Both the position numbers and the translations under genes were made by a program. Shown here piece by piece: positions 50,631-59,161 of a DNA stretch of 64,000 nt. The stretch is from Clostridiales bacterium. GTDB lineage: Bacteria; Bacillota; Clostridia; Christensenellales; CAG-138. Position 1 is the stretch's first letter; each line of letters opens with the position of its first letter. Where the stretch lies: assembly GCA_012517905.1 (NCBI GenBank), contig JAAYUE010000061.1, positions 1-64,000 on the forward strand, in the 5' to 3' direction. The notes under the pieces are model-generated. The model was given only the letters and a program-made list of their open reading frames with translations, ran no database searches and had not been told where the DNA came from.

Positions 50631-53396
50631 ATGAAACGCACTATCGCACTGGTTATGAGCCTGCTTATGCTGCTCGTACTGGTGCCATCAACCGCCCTTG
50701 CGGACACCGACGTGCATGCGTATCTGGACGTTACGCTAAACGCTTCGGCACAAACGCTGTTTGAGTATGGCACCGATCTGGTTTTTAACTGGCAAAACGT
50801 CGATCTGACGGTCAAGCTCTACGACGACACCCCCGACAACGTCGGCGGCACGACGCTGTCGCTTGCCTCTGCAATCGGCACCAATAAGTATGTCATTATG
50901 ATCGACAGCGACACGACGTATAACCCAACGGTCGGGAGTCAGTATGCGTTTACGGCCGACGACATCGGCAGCAAGACCCTGACAATCAAGTACACCTACA
51001 AGCCGGACGGTAACGACAGTACCACCACGGTCAAAAAGACTGTCAACATCTCTGTCCAGCGGAACATCCTCTCCGGCATCACGGCTTCGGCGCTCCCGCA
51101 AACGGATTATTACGCCGGCGAGTATCTCAACACCAGCGGCGTCGTCGTTAAGGCCACATATACGAACATGGTGGATCCGGTGACGCTCTCCAGCGGAGAC
51201 TATTCGGTCTCTATTACAGGCGGATTGGTCCCCCTCACGGTTTCCGACCCCTTAACAGACGCTTGTACTAACGTGCAGTTCTCCCGTACGGAGACTTATT
51301 CGGGATCCGATACGGAGATCACCAAGACTTATGAATATACAACGGGAATCACCGTCCATCCCGCAGCTACGACGCTCACGCTGGACGAGTCCGTCATCGA
51401 CATGCAGGTTGGAGACGCGGCGGATACCATCACGGCGACCGTCGACACATCCAACGCCTGCCTCGTGGCCAGCGTCGACAAACCCGCCATCGCCGCAATC
51501 AACACCTCCGGACTGACCGGAGGCGGAACGCTCACCGTCACCCCGCTCTCCGTCGGCACGGCAGTCATCACGGTACGCACACGCGGCAGCAACATCAGCC
51601 AGACCGTCGTGATCAACGTATCCAAGCCGGATACAATTGTCACGGCTCTCGTGCTGGACAAATCTTCGCTGCTGCTGCCGGTCAACGGCACGTATACGCT
51701 GACCGCTACGGTCGGCCCCGACGACGCGACCGATAAGACTCTGACCTGGACCAGCGCCAGCCCGAGCGACGTCTCCGTCGACTCGACCGGAACGGTCAAG
51801 GTTCTGCGCAACTTCTCTGGGTCCGTTGTCGTCACAGCAACATCCAACTCGGATAACACGGTCACCGCGACCTGTTCCGTCTCCGTCAACTCCATCGAGG
51901 TCGACGGCATCGCCATCAGCGCCACGAGCCTGACGCTCTATAAGGGCAGCTGGAGAACGCTCACGGCCGTCATCACGCCCACCAACGCGGCGGATCCCGC
52001 CGTCACCTGGTCGAGCAGCAACACGGCCGTTGCGACGGTCGATGCAAACGGCAAAGTCACCGCGGTCGGCATTCCCGCAGGCGAAGACTACGGCGAGGCG
52101 GTCATCACCGCGCTGTCGTCCAACTCCTCGGTCTATGCCACCTGTACCGTCAAGGTGCTCTCCGCCGTGCTCATCACGAGCCTGACGTTGAATAAGTCCG
52201 AGCTTGCGCTCAATGTAGGCGACGAGGAGACGCTGGTCGTCACAGGCACGCCCTCGAACGCGACAAACAAAACCCTCAACTGGACGAGCAGCAACACGGA
52301 CGTTGCGACCGTGAACTCGAGCGGCAAGGTCATCGCCGCCGCCAAGGGCACCGCCGTCATCCGTGCGGAATCGACCGACGGCAGCGGCAAGTACGTCTCC
52401 TGCGTCGTCACCGTCAACAACATCCAGATTCTCAACGTGTATCTCGATAAGTCCTCGCTCGACTTGAGCGAAGGCGACACCGCGAAGGTCACGGCGACCA
52501 TCTATCCCACCAACGCGACCACGCCGACGCTGAAGTGGACCAGCTCCAACACCTCCGTGGCGACCGTCGACTCCAAGGGCAACATCGTTGCCGGCTCGAC
52601 GAAGGGCTATTCCATCATCACCGCGGCGGCGACCGACGGCAGCGGCAAGTATGCCGAGTGCGTCGTGCTCTCCAAGCCGAAGATCTATGTCACCGGCATC
52701 ACGATCAACTACGGCACGTCGCTCGACATTCTGGTCAACGACTCGACCTACCTGAAGGCCACGATCCTGCCGGCAAACGCTTCGACCCAAGCCGTCACCT
52801 GGTCTTCCTCGAACTCCAACATCGCCAGCATCGACTCGGCCGGCCTGCTCAAGGGCGTTGCGCTCGGCGAAGCGACGATTACCGCCACCGCCGACAACAA
52901 GTCCGTGGCCATCACGATCAACGTCACCAACACCGAGTATAACTACGGCGTGGCGGCGAACTTCCGGCGCAGGGTGAACGTCCGCGCCAGCGCGAGCGGG
53001 CTGAGCAAGCTCGTCGGCTATGCGTACCTCGGCGATACGTTCAAAATCCTCGGCCGGACCGGCAGCTGGTATTACATCCAGTACAACAACACCACCAAGG
53101 CGTATATCTGGGCGAGCTACCTGAACGCGACCAAGACCACCGCCTCCTATACCTCGGCGGGCAGCTCGACCTCTACGTCCACCAGCGATCCCACCACGGC
53201 GACGACGGTGACGATCACCAACTGCCTCTACGCGGTGAACGTCCGCCAGAGCGCGAGCACGGCCAGCACCCGAATCGGCAAGGCTTCGCTCGGCTCAACC
53301 TACACCTACCTCGCCAAGGAAGGCGACTGGTATAAGATCCAGTACACCACCACGACCGTAGGATATGTCTACGGAACCTTCGTCTCCCTCAGCTAA
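50631..53396 (+). CDS. Large secreted protein with Ig-like (Big2) repeats and SH3b domains
   Basis: A 921-residue exported protein. Signal peptide (1-24, cleavage after STALA). Two non-repetitive beta regions follow (25-230), then about six bacterial Ig-like group 2 repeats (about 235-770) with the recurring pattern SLxLxxGDxxxLxATxxPxNAT, VTWSSSNTxVATVD and GxAxITA, and two C-terminal SH3b domains (about 775-845 and 865-921) with VNVRASAS and VNVRQSAS and conserved Trp-Tyr. SH3b domains often bind cell wall; no LPXTG or S-layer motif is seen. AAAGGA precedes the ATG. Probably a surface or wall-bound adhesin-like scaffold. Transcribed alone. Confidence 0.92.
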   Translation: MKRTIALVMSLLMLLVLVPSTALADTDVHAYLDVTLNASAQTLFEYGTDLVFNWQNVDLTVKLYDDTPDNVGGTTLSLASAIGTNKYVIMIDSDTTYNPTVGSQYAFTADDIGSKTLTIKYTYKPDGNDSTTTVKKTVNISVQRNILSGITASALPQTDYYAGEYLNTSGVVVKATYTNMVDPVTLSSGDYSVSITGGLVPLTVSDPLTDACTNVQFSRTETYSGSDTEITKTYEYTTGITVHPAATTLTLDESVIDMQVGDAADTITATVDTSNACLVASVDKPAIAAINTSGLTGGGTLTVTPLSVGTAVITVRTRGSNISQTVVINVSKPDTIVTALVLDKSSLLLPVNGTYTLTATVGPDDATDKTLTWTSASPSDVSVDSTGTVKVLRNFSGSVVVTATSNSDNTVTATCSVSVNSIEVDGIAISATSLTLYKGSWRTLTAVITPTNAADPAVTWSSSNTAVATVDANGKVTAVGIPAGEDYGEAVITALSSNSSVYATCTVKVLSAVLITSLTLNKSELALNVGDEETLVVTGTPSNATNKTLNWTSSNTDVATVNSSGKVIAAAKGTAVIRAESTDGSGKYVSCVVTVNNIQILNVYLDKSSLDLSEGDTAKVTATIYPTNATTPTLKWTSSNTSVATVDSKGNIVAGSTKGYSIITAAATDGSGKYAECVVLSKPKIYVTGITINYGTSLDILVNDSTYLKATILPANASTQAVTWSSSNSNIASIDSAGLLKGVALGEATITATADNKSVAITINVTNTEYNYGVAANFRRRVNVRASASGLSKLVGYAYLGDTFKILGRTGSWYYIQYNNTTKAYIWASYLNATKTTASYTSAGSSTSTSTSDPTTATTVTITNCLYAVNVRQSASTASTRIGKASLGSTYTYLAKEGDWYKIQYTTTTVGYVYGTFVSLS

Positions 53397-53419
53397 CGGT
53401 ACAACATCCTGTCGATACG

Positions 53420-53454
53420 GCGAGCCGCTCCCATTGGGGGCGGCTCGCTTTTTT
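53420..53454 (+). terminator. Terminator of the Ig-like protein gene
   Basis: GCGAGCCGC / GCGGCTCGC (53420-53428 and 53440-53448) followed by six T. Confidence 0.87.
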
Positions 53455-53585
53455 GTGACGCTCAATCCACAGCTCTGTCCTGCAATCCGAATCGAAGGCC
53501 GACCTTCCATTCCGATGCAAAATGAAACTCGGTATGGCTTTTTCGTGGACAACGTGCGCGCCGTCTGGCGGGCGATCGGCGCGTT

Positions 53586-53594
53586 TGCTATACT
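53586..53594 (+). promoter_or_regulatory. Extended -10 element abutting an ATG
   Basis: TG-C-TATACT (53586-53594) with no clear -35; the ATG at 53602 is seven bases downstream. The following gene has no Shine-Dalgarno, so a leaderless mRNA is likely. Confidence 0.58.
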
Positions 53595-53601
53595 GTTGTC
53601 T

Positions 53602-54498
53602 ATGAAAAAATCGCTGCAACCCCGCCCCGTCGCAGATATCGCGCCATCGGCAGCGCACGCCGCGCCGAGAAAAAAGCGTTTTCTCCGAAAGGCGCTTTCC
53701 GCCGCAGCCGCGCTGTATCTGTTTGCCGATCTGTTCGGCAAAGCGCAGTTTGTCACATGCCGCTATGAGATCGAAGATGCAAGAATTCAATCCGACGTGC
53801 GCATCGCCATCGTGAGCGACCTGCACGGCGCGCTGTATGGCGCGGGACAAAGCGAAATCGTGGACACGCTGGAGACGGCCAAGCCGCATGCCGTGCTGCT
53901 GCTGGGCGATTTGTTCGACCAGCACGGGAACAACGAAAACACCGTCACGCTGCTTCACGCGCTTGCGGGCAGATTCAAATGTTATTTCATCCTCGGCAAT
54001 CACGAGTATAAATCCGGCGAGACGGTCTCAATCCGCGCGGCAATCGAAGCGGCGGGCATCCCGATTCTCGACGGAGCGTCCGCCGTGATACGGTCGGACG
54101 AAACCGAGGTGCGCCTCTATGGCATCGACGACGGGCGCGGTGGAAAGGCGAAGCAGTTGCAGCAAATCGCCGACGCGGCGGCGCAGCGAAGCGACGACGA
54201 ATTCTCCATCCTCGCCATCCATGTGCCAAACGGCGTGGAGTCCTATCTGCACTATGGGTTCGACCTCATGCTTGCGGGCCATACGCACGGCGGACAGATC
54301 GTCGTTCCGGGCGTGCTCAACGGCCTCTATGCGCCCGGGCAGGGATTCTTTCCCAAATACGGCGGCGGGCGGTACGACTTTGGCAACCAGACGCTGATCA
54401 TCAGCCGCGGCCTTGCGCGAAAGCCGTTCTGGCTGCCGCGCATCTGCAATCCGCCGGAGCTGACGCTGGTCACCCTCAAGCCCAGGACCGGCGAATAA
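53602..54498 (+). CDS. Membrane-anchored metallophosphoesterase (YaeI-like)
   Basis: A 298-residue calcineurin-like phosphoesterase. Basic N-terminus and one helix (about 27-44) anchor it, and the catalytic domain has all metal motifs: VSDLHG, LGDLFDQHG, LGNHEY, AIHVPN and AGHTHGGQ. YaeI-like enzymes act on lipid or UDP-linked substrates; the substrate here is unknown. The start at 53602 is preferred because an extended -10 lies just upstream; the longer open frame back to 53365 crosses the previous terminator. Confidence 0.87.
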   Translation: MKKSLQPRPVADIAPSAAHAAPRKKRFLRKALSAAAALYLFADLFGKAQFVTCRYEIEDARIQSDVRIAIVSDLHGALYGAGQSEIVDTLETAKPHAVLLLGDLFDQHGNNENTVTLLHALAGRFKCYFILGNHEYKSGETVSIRAAIEAAGIPILDGASAVIRSDETEVRLYGIDDGRGGKAKQLQQIADAAAQRSDDEFSILAIHVPNGVESYLHYGFDLMLAGHTHGGQIVVPGVLNGLYAPGQGFFPKYGGGRYDFGNQTLIISRGLARKPFWLPRICNPPELTLVTLKPRTGE

Positions 54499-54510
54499 GA
54501 CAGAAAACGA

Positions 54511-54535
54511 CGCGCCGCTGGCGGCGCGCCGTTTT
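54511..54535. terminator. Terminator between convergent phosphoesterase and nitroreductase
   Basis: CGCGCCG(C) / (G)CGGCGCG hairpin (54511-54528) followed by CCGTTTTG; A-rich on the other side (GAAAACG). Confidence 0.7.
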
Positions 54536-54550
54536 GTTTCGTTTGTCGAA

Positions 54551-55090
54551 TCACTCGTAGTATTGAATCACGTCTTTGATGGGTTTGCGAATCTTATTGC
54601 GCAGCTTATCCGTCGCCGCATATCCGACCGCCAGAATGAGGCGGACGCGCGTGCCCTTCGGCAGGTTGAACAGTTCCTTGATCTTGCGCTCGTTGTGCCA
54701 GCCGATGATACAGGTGGAGAGCCCCTGCTCCGTCGCCTCATAGCAAAACTGCGAAGCGGAGAACGCAACGTCGATGGGCGCAAAGTCCTGATCCTTAAAC
54801 TTCTGGGAAAGCGACACCTTCAGCACCGTGGATTCCTCGAGCACGACCGCAAACGCCGGGCAGTTTTGAACGAACTTGTTCATCTTCAGCTCCATCATAA
54901 GCGGGCGCAGCTTTTCGGCAAGCTCCGGATTTGTCACGATCAGATACCGCCAGGGCTGGCCGTTGCAGGCGGAGGGCGCAAGCCAGGCCGCCTCGGCGCA
55001 GCGCTCCAGCTTTTCTTTTTCCACGGGGCGGTTCGGGTCAAAATTGCGGCAGCTTTCGCGCCGTTTTACCAGTTCCAGATAGTCGCTCAT
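54551..55090 (-). CDS. Nitroreductase-family flavoprotein
   Basis: A 179-residue FMN-dependent NAD(P)H oxidoreductase. RRESCRNFDPNRPV is the N-terminal FMN-binding signature, LAPSACNGQPWRYL the second, and GLSTCIIGWHNE the third. Two ATGs are possible: 55096 overlaps the upstream stop as ATGA, but its Shine-Dalgarno is only 2 bases away, whereas 55090 has GAGGAG at 8 bases and is preferred. In an operon with the HD gene. Natural substrate unknown. Confidence 0.9.
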   Translation of the reverse strand: MSDYLELVKRRESCRNFDPNRPVEKEKLERCAEAAWLAPSACNGQPWRYLIVTNPELAEKLRPLMMELKMNKFVQNCPAFAVVLEESTVLKVSLSQKFKDQDFAPIDVAFSASQFCYEATEQGLSTCIIGWHNERKIKELFNLPKGTRVRLILAVGYAATDKLRNKIRKPIKDVIQYYE

Positions 55091-55092
55091 TC

Positions 55093-55662
55093 TCATTTCT
55101 CCTCGGCTTTCTCTATTTTTCGAAGCGTATCTTCGAGCATCAGCGCCCGAAGTTCTTTCAGATATGGAAACTCCGCGGCATTTTCCACGGCGTAGGTCTG
55201 CTGGAGTTCATACTCGAGCGGCAGCCAGGTGCTGATGTCGCTCTCGTTGTGCTGGATGACGGCCTCCATCTTGTCGAGCGCCTTATACAGCCGCGCTTCG
55301 CGCGTCTGCAGAGCGTCCATTTCGGCAAAGAGCGCCGTCAGCTCGCCGCGCTGCGGCTGCGGCAGCGTGGAAAGCAGGCTCTCCACCGCGCTCTCCTCCG
55401 TGTGTTCGTGTTCCTTCGTCTTCAGAAACGACGGAATATCCCCCGTAATCGCCTCGCCGAAATCGTGGATGAGGCACATGCGGACGAGCCTGTTCCCGTC
55501 GATTTCGGGAAACTCGGGCAAAATCAGCATCGCCAGTACCGCCAGCCGCCAGGAATGCGCGGCGACGGTCTCGGTCACGCCGCCTGCGGTCACGCTGTGC
55601 CTGCCGTTGGTTTTGAGGCACTCCAGCCTGCAAAGAAAGTCCAGCAGTTCCCGCTGTTTCAT
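55093..55662 (-). CDS. HD-domain phosphohydrolase (YfbR-like)
   Basis: A 189-residue HD-superfamily protein of the HD_3/YfbR type, whose studied members are 5'-deoxynucleotidases. Metal residues: AAHSWRLA (His), IHDFGEAITGDIP (His-Asp) and a later Asp in DKMEAV. AAGGAGG lies 7 bases before the ATG at 55662; ATGs upstream in the same frame are too close to it. The stop overlaps the nitroreductase region. A role in deoxynucleotide clean-up fits the family. Confidence 0.87.
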   Translation of the reverse strand: MKQRELLDFLCRLECLKTNGRHSVTAGGVTETVAAHSWRLAVLAMLILPEFPEIDGNRLVRMCLIHDFGEAITGDIPSFLKTKEHEHTEESAVESLLSTLPQPQRGELTALFAEMDALQTREARLYKALDKMEAVIQHNESDISTWLPLEYELQQTYAVENAAEFPYLKELRALMLEDTLRKIEKAEEK

Positions 55663-55783
55663 CCCCATTCCTCCTTCGCCGCCTTGGTTCAAGGGTTTTT
55701 ACCCGTTTCATCGATCATAACACAAACGATTTATATTGAGAACGCTAAATAAAAAATCGTACCGGTAATTTTTAAAACAGCCC

Positions 55784-55814
55784 TTGACTCTGACATTACG
55801 TCATGGTTTAACAT
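55784..55814 (+). promoter_or_regulatory. MerR-type promoter with 19-base spacer and dyad
   Basis: TTGACT (55784-55789), spacer of 19 bases, TAACAT (55809-55814). The palindrome TGAC-ATTAC-GTCA (55791-55803) lies within the spacer. Over-long spacers with a central dyad are the hallmark of promoters activated by MerR-family proteins through DNA distortion; the downstream gene encodes one. Confidence 0.65.
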
Positions 55815-55836
55815 GGTAGCAGGAGGTGAGGAAACG

Positions 55837-56580
55837 ATGCGTCTTTCCATCGGGGCGCTGAGCAGGCTTTCGGGCGTTTCCGTCCGCGCGCTGCATCATT
55901 ACGACCAACTCGGGCTTCTGCACCCGAGCGAGGTGACCGACGCCGGCTACCGGTATTATGACGACACGGCGATCGAGCGGCTCTGGCAGATCCTGTTTTA
56001 CCGGGAGCTGGATTTTCCGCTGCGCGATATCGCCGAAATCCTGTCGTCGCCGGGGTTCGACCGGATGCGCGCGCTCTCGGAACACCGCGCGCTGCTCTTG
56101 CAGAAGCGCGACCGGCTGGACAAGCTGATCGAACTCGTCTCCAACGCCATGAAAGGAGAAACAACCATGGAATTCAAACCGTTTGATACCGGCGAACTCG
56201 ACGCCATGCGCGAGCAGTACGCCGAAGAAGCGAAAGCCCGCTGGGGAAATACGGAAGCCTATCGCGAAAGCGCGCGCCGCGCCGCAAAGTGGACCGATGC
56301 AGACCGCGCGCGCATGGAGCAGCGCTCCAACGAGATTTTCTCGGGCTTTGCGGCGCTCGTCGGCGCAGACCCCGCGGACGCACGCGTTCAGATATTGGTC
56401 GAACGCTGGAAGGCATTCATCGGCGAAAGCTATTACGACTGCACAAACGAAATCCTCGCGGGTCTCGGGCAGATGTACGTCGCGGACGAACGCTTTACGA
56501 AGAATCTCGACCGCTTCGGCGCGGGCACGGCAAAGCTCATGTCCGACGCAATCGCAGTCTACTGTGCCAAAGCAAAGTAA
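55837..56580 (+). CDS. MerR-family regulator with TipAS effector domain
   Basis: A 247-residue TipA-like regulator. N-terminal MerR winged helix (1-70: GALSRLSGVSVRALHHYDQLGLL, DAGYRYYDD), a dimerisation coiled coil (about 78-108) and a C-terminal TipAS domain (about 120-247: WGNTEAYRES, FIGESYYDCTNEILAGLGQMYVADERFTKNLDRFGAG). TipAS domains trap thiopeptide and other drugs. GGAGG precedes the ATG at 55837. The 19-base-spacer promoter just upstream suggests autoactivation. No efflux pump is adjacent, so the target besides itself is unknown. Confidence 0.92.
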   Translation: MRLSIGALSRLSGVSVRALHHYDQLGLLHPSEVTDAGYRYYDDTAIERLWQILFYRELDFPLRDIAEILSSPGFDRMRALSEHRALLLQKRDRLDKLIELVSNAMKGETTMEFKPFDTGELDAMREQYAEEAKARWGNTEAYRESARRAAKWTDADRARMEQRSNEIFSGFAALVGADPADARVQILVERWKAFIGESYYDCTNEILAGLGQMYVADERFTKNLDRFGAGTAKLMSDAIAVYCAKAK

Positions 56581-56593
56581 CGAACCGACAAAA

Positions 56594-56625
56594 ACAGGGC
56601 GCGGGATCTCCCGCGCCCTGTTTCG
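56594..56625 (+). terminator. Terminator of the MerR-TipAS gene
   Basis: CAGGGCGCGGGA / TCCCGCGCCCTG (56595-56606 and 56609-56620) then TTTCGTT. Strong stem; the T run is short. Confidence 0.75.
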
Positions 56626-56687
56626 TTGATGCAAAAATGTCTATGGCCTGCCCGCGCCGCATCGGCGGCCGGAATAAAAGCGCCTTT

Positions 56688-57260
56688 TCAGCCGAATACG
56701 CCGAGGTGCCCAAGCAGGATCTTCAGGCCGATGAGTACGAGCACGATGCCGCCGACCAGCGTCGCGCGGTCCTGATACTTCGCACCGAACTTCTGACCGA
56801 TCGCCACGCCCGCCACGGAGATCAAAAACGTCGTCACCCCGATGCACGCGACGGACGGCAGTATTCTCACCTGGAGAAACGCAAACGAAATGCCGACCGC
56901 GAGCGCGTCGATACTGGTTGCGAACGACAGCCCGACGAGCTCTTTCAGGTCGAGCTTATCCTCCACGGGACAGCCGTCCCCGTCGTCCGGCTTCAGCGCG
57001 TCGTAAATCATCTTGCCGCCGATGAACGCAAGCAGCGCAAACACGATCCAATGATCCACGCTCGTGATCAGATGCTCAAACTGCTTGCCGAGCAGCCAGC
57101 CGATCAGCGGCATGACCGCCTGAAACCCGCCAAAAAAGAGGCCGATCCATCCGGCGCGCTTCCAATCCATCCGGCGCAGGCTCAGGCCTTTGCAGGTGGA
57201 TACCGCAAACGCGTCCATCGACAGCGCGATCGCCGTCAGGAGAAGTTCCACAAATGTCAT
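56688..57260 (-). CDS. mntP: Manganese efflux pump MntP
   Basis: A 190-residue membrane protein with six helices in two homologous halves. IALSMDAFAVS (first half) and FATSIDALAVGISF (second half) carry the conserved acidic residues of the MntP metal path. Six bases after the free-methionine-sulfoxide-reductase gene, so co-transcribed from 57788-57816. No yybP-ykoY manganese riboswitch is visible between them or in the 30-base leader. Manganese export and oxidative repair in one transcript is a plausible stress unit. Confidence 0.92.
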   Translation of the reverse strand: MTFVELLLTAIALSMDAFAVSTCKGLSLRRMDWKRAGWIGLFFGGFQAVMPLIGWLLGKQFEHLITSVDHWIVFALLAFIGGKMIYDALKPDDGDGCPVEDKLDLKELVGLSFATSIDALAVGISFAFLQVRILPSVACIGVTTFLISVAGVAIGQKFGAKYQDRATLVGGIVLVLIGLKILLGHLGVFG

Positions 57261-57266
57261 TCCGGT

Positions 57267-57749
57267 TTAAGCTTCCTTGTCCTTTGCCGTCCAATTGACG
57301 ATCTTCAACGAAATAATCTGTGCGGCGCGCTCCATATCCCGCTGATCCCGCTCCGAAAAGCGGCCGCGCACCGGGCTGTCGATGTCGAGCACGCCGATTG
57401 GCGCGCCGTCTGCGCCGCGAAGAGGAACGACCAGCTCGCTGTTGGACGCGCTGTCGCAGGCGATGTGTCCGGGAAACGCATGCACGTCCTCTACGCGCTG
57501 CGTGCGATTCTCGGCGATTGCCGCGCCGCAGACGCCCTTTCCCGCGGGGATAACCGTGCAGGCCGGCTTGCCCTGAAACGGGCCGAGGCGCAGAGCTCCG
57601 TCCTGGAGCAGGTAAAACCCGACCCAGTTGACGCGATCGAGCAGTTCGTTGAGAAACGCGCTCGCGTTGGCCAGTGTCGTCACCACAGGATCGGTTTCGT
57701 CGAGCAGGTTCGCCAGCTGCTCCACGGATTCATACGCGTCTTGATGCAT
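57267..57749 (-). CDS. Free methionine-(R)-sulfoxide reductase (GAF domain)
   Basis: A 160-residue GAF-fold fRMsr that reduces free Met-R-sulfoxide. NWVGFYLL, RLGPFQGKPACTVI, GVCGAAI and FPGHIACDSASNSE hold the three active cysteines (Cys64, Cys74, Cys98), with the same spacing as in E. coli fRMsr (84, 94, 118). Start at 57749, with AGGGGAG upstream; an ATG at 57779 lies very close to the promoter and is less likely. Operon with mntP. Confidence 0.93.
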   Translation of the reverse strand: MHQDAYESVEQLANLLDETDPVVTTLANASAFLNELLDRVNWVGFYLLQDGALRLGPFQGKPACTVIPAGKGVCGAAIAENRTQRVEDVHAFPGHIACDSASNSELVVPLRGADGAPIGVLDIDSPVRGRFSERDQRDMERAAQIISLKIVNWTAKDKEA

Positions 57750-57787
57750 CGCCCGCTCCCCTTTCGCCGTTTGGTTCATTGCGCAAT

Positions 57788-57838
57788 ATTATAATCGAAG
57801 CGGTGCCGCTTTACAAGTTTTCTTAGCCGTGTTAGAGT
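57788..57838. promoter_or_regulatory. Face-to-face promoters sharing one -35 hexamer
   Basis: Minus strand: TTGTAA (57811-57816), 17-base spacer, TATAAT (57788-57793), for the fRMsr-mntP operon. Plus strand: TTACAA (the same six base pairs), 16-base spacer, TAGAGT (57833-57838), for the YtvI-like gene. If both are real, polymerase can bind only one direction at a time. Confidence 0.5.
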
Positions 57839-57861
57839 AGATTTCGGAAGCGAGGTTTGTT

Positions 57862-59091
57862 ATGAAGCTCGAAAAACGAAGACGATTCATCATCAATTTC
57901 CTTTATTATGCGATCATTGTCGGCATCGTTGTCCTGCTTGCGCGCTATGCGCTCGGGGTGCTGATGCCGTTTTTCATTGCGTTTCTCGTTTCGCTCCTGC
58001 TCAAGCCCGCCGTCGCGTTTTTCAATGAAAAGCTGAAGCTGCCGCGCGGATTGACCGGCGTCCTCTTCGTGGTTTTATTTTATGCGCTGGTCGGTTTTCT
58101 GCTCATCATCCTCAGCATCCAGCTCTTCGCCGCGGCTAAGAGCTTCTTCCAGCTGCTGCCGTCGCTCTATACCAACACCATCGTTCCCTGGATGACGCGG
58201 CTGTTTGCCTCTCTGCAGGAGTTTGCGGGCCGGCTCGACCCCGACGCCGCTGCGGCGTACAACGTCGTCGCCGCAAACGTCACCACGTCGCTCGGGGATA
58301 CGATCGTCAATATTTCCAGGCAGGTCGTCGGCTGGGTGACAAACTTCACGCTCAAAGCGCCGGGCTTTCTGCTCAAGCTGCTCATTACAATCATCGCAAC
58401 CGTGTTCCTTACCGCCGATTTTCCAAGGATCAAGGCGTTTGTCATGCGCCAGCTCAGCGAGCACTGGCGAAATCTGCTGCATAACGCGCGCGTCCAGCTC
58501 GGACGCACGCTCTGGAGCTATACGCGCTCCTATGCGATGATCCTGATCATCACGTTCGGCGAGATCGCGCTGGGGCTGACGATCATCGGCGTCGACAACG
58601 CTGCCGGCATCGCCGTCGCCATCGCGCTCTTCGACATCCTGCCCGTGGTCGGCAGCGGGCTCGTGCTGCTGCCCTGGACGATCTTTACGCTCATCTCGGG
58701 CGATATCATCACCGGCATCGGGCTTGCGGTGCTGTATGTGATCGTCATCGTCGTGCGTCAGATCATGGAGCCGAAGATCGTCGGCGACCGCGTCGGGCTG
58801 CATCCGCTCGTCACGCTCCTGAGCATGGTGCTCGGCACCTATCTCTTCGGCGGCATCGGACTTCTCGGCCTGCCCATCACCGTTGCGCTCATCCACGCGC
58901 TCAACAAAGAGGGCGCGATCCATCTGTATAAGATGACCGACGACGAACCCCCGCAGAGCGCGCCGGAACCGGAAGAAGCCAAAGCGGAGGAACCGGCCGT
59001 CCCGCCCGCCCCAGAGCCGCCTGCAACGCCGCCGCCGGCAGCAGCGCCGAGCCCCAGGCCCAAGCCGCGCAATCGCAGCACGCCAAAGTAA
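57862..59091 (+). CDS. AI-2E/YtvI-family membrane protein
   Basis: A 409-residue membrane protein of the AI-2E transporter family, in the branch that includes the sporulation protein YtvI. About eight helices; FDILPVVGSGLVLLPW and IMEPKIVGDRVGLHPLVTLLSM are typical. The C-terminal 60 residues are an unusual Pro/Ala/Glu-rich cytoplasmic tail (EEPAVPPAPEPPATPPPAAA). GGAAGCGAGG precedes the ATG. Role in sporulation is a family inference. Confidence 0.87.
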   Translation: MKLEKRRRFIINFLYYAIIVGIVVLLARYALGVLMPFFIAFLVSLLLKPAVAFFNEKLKLPRGLTGVLFVVLFYALVGFLLIILSIQLFAAAKSFFQLLPSLYTNTIVPWMTRLFASLQEFAGRLDPDAAAAYNVVAANVTTSLGDTIVNISRQVVGWVTNFTLKAPGFLLKLLITIIATVFLTADFPRIKAFVMRQLSEHWRNLLHNARVQLGRTLWSYTRSYAMILIITFGEIALGLTIIGVDNAAGIAVAIALFDILPVVGSGLVLLPWTIFTLISGDIITGIGLAVLYVIVIVVRQIMEPKIVGDRVGLHPLVTLLSMVLGTYLFGGIGLLGLPITVALIHALNKEGAIHLYKMTDDEPPQSAPEPEEAKAEEPAVPPAPEPPATPPPAAAPSPRPKPRNRSTPK

Positions 59092-59161
59092 CGCGTCGTT
59101 TTGTATTTTTTGCGATTCTGTACCGCAGCGGCACTGCATCATCCGAAAGAAGGCGGTTCAT

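Noticed and set aside
57261..57266. yybP-ykoY manganese riboswitch before mntP
   Set aside because: Only six bases separate mntP from the upstream gene, and the operon leader is about 30 bases, too short for that riboswitch.
57750..57779. Leaderless start for fRMsr at the ATG at 57779
   Set aside because: The ATG is 8 bases after the -10, but AGGGGAG before the ATG at 57749 and the family length favour the inner start.
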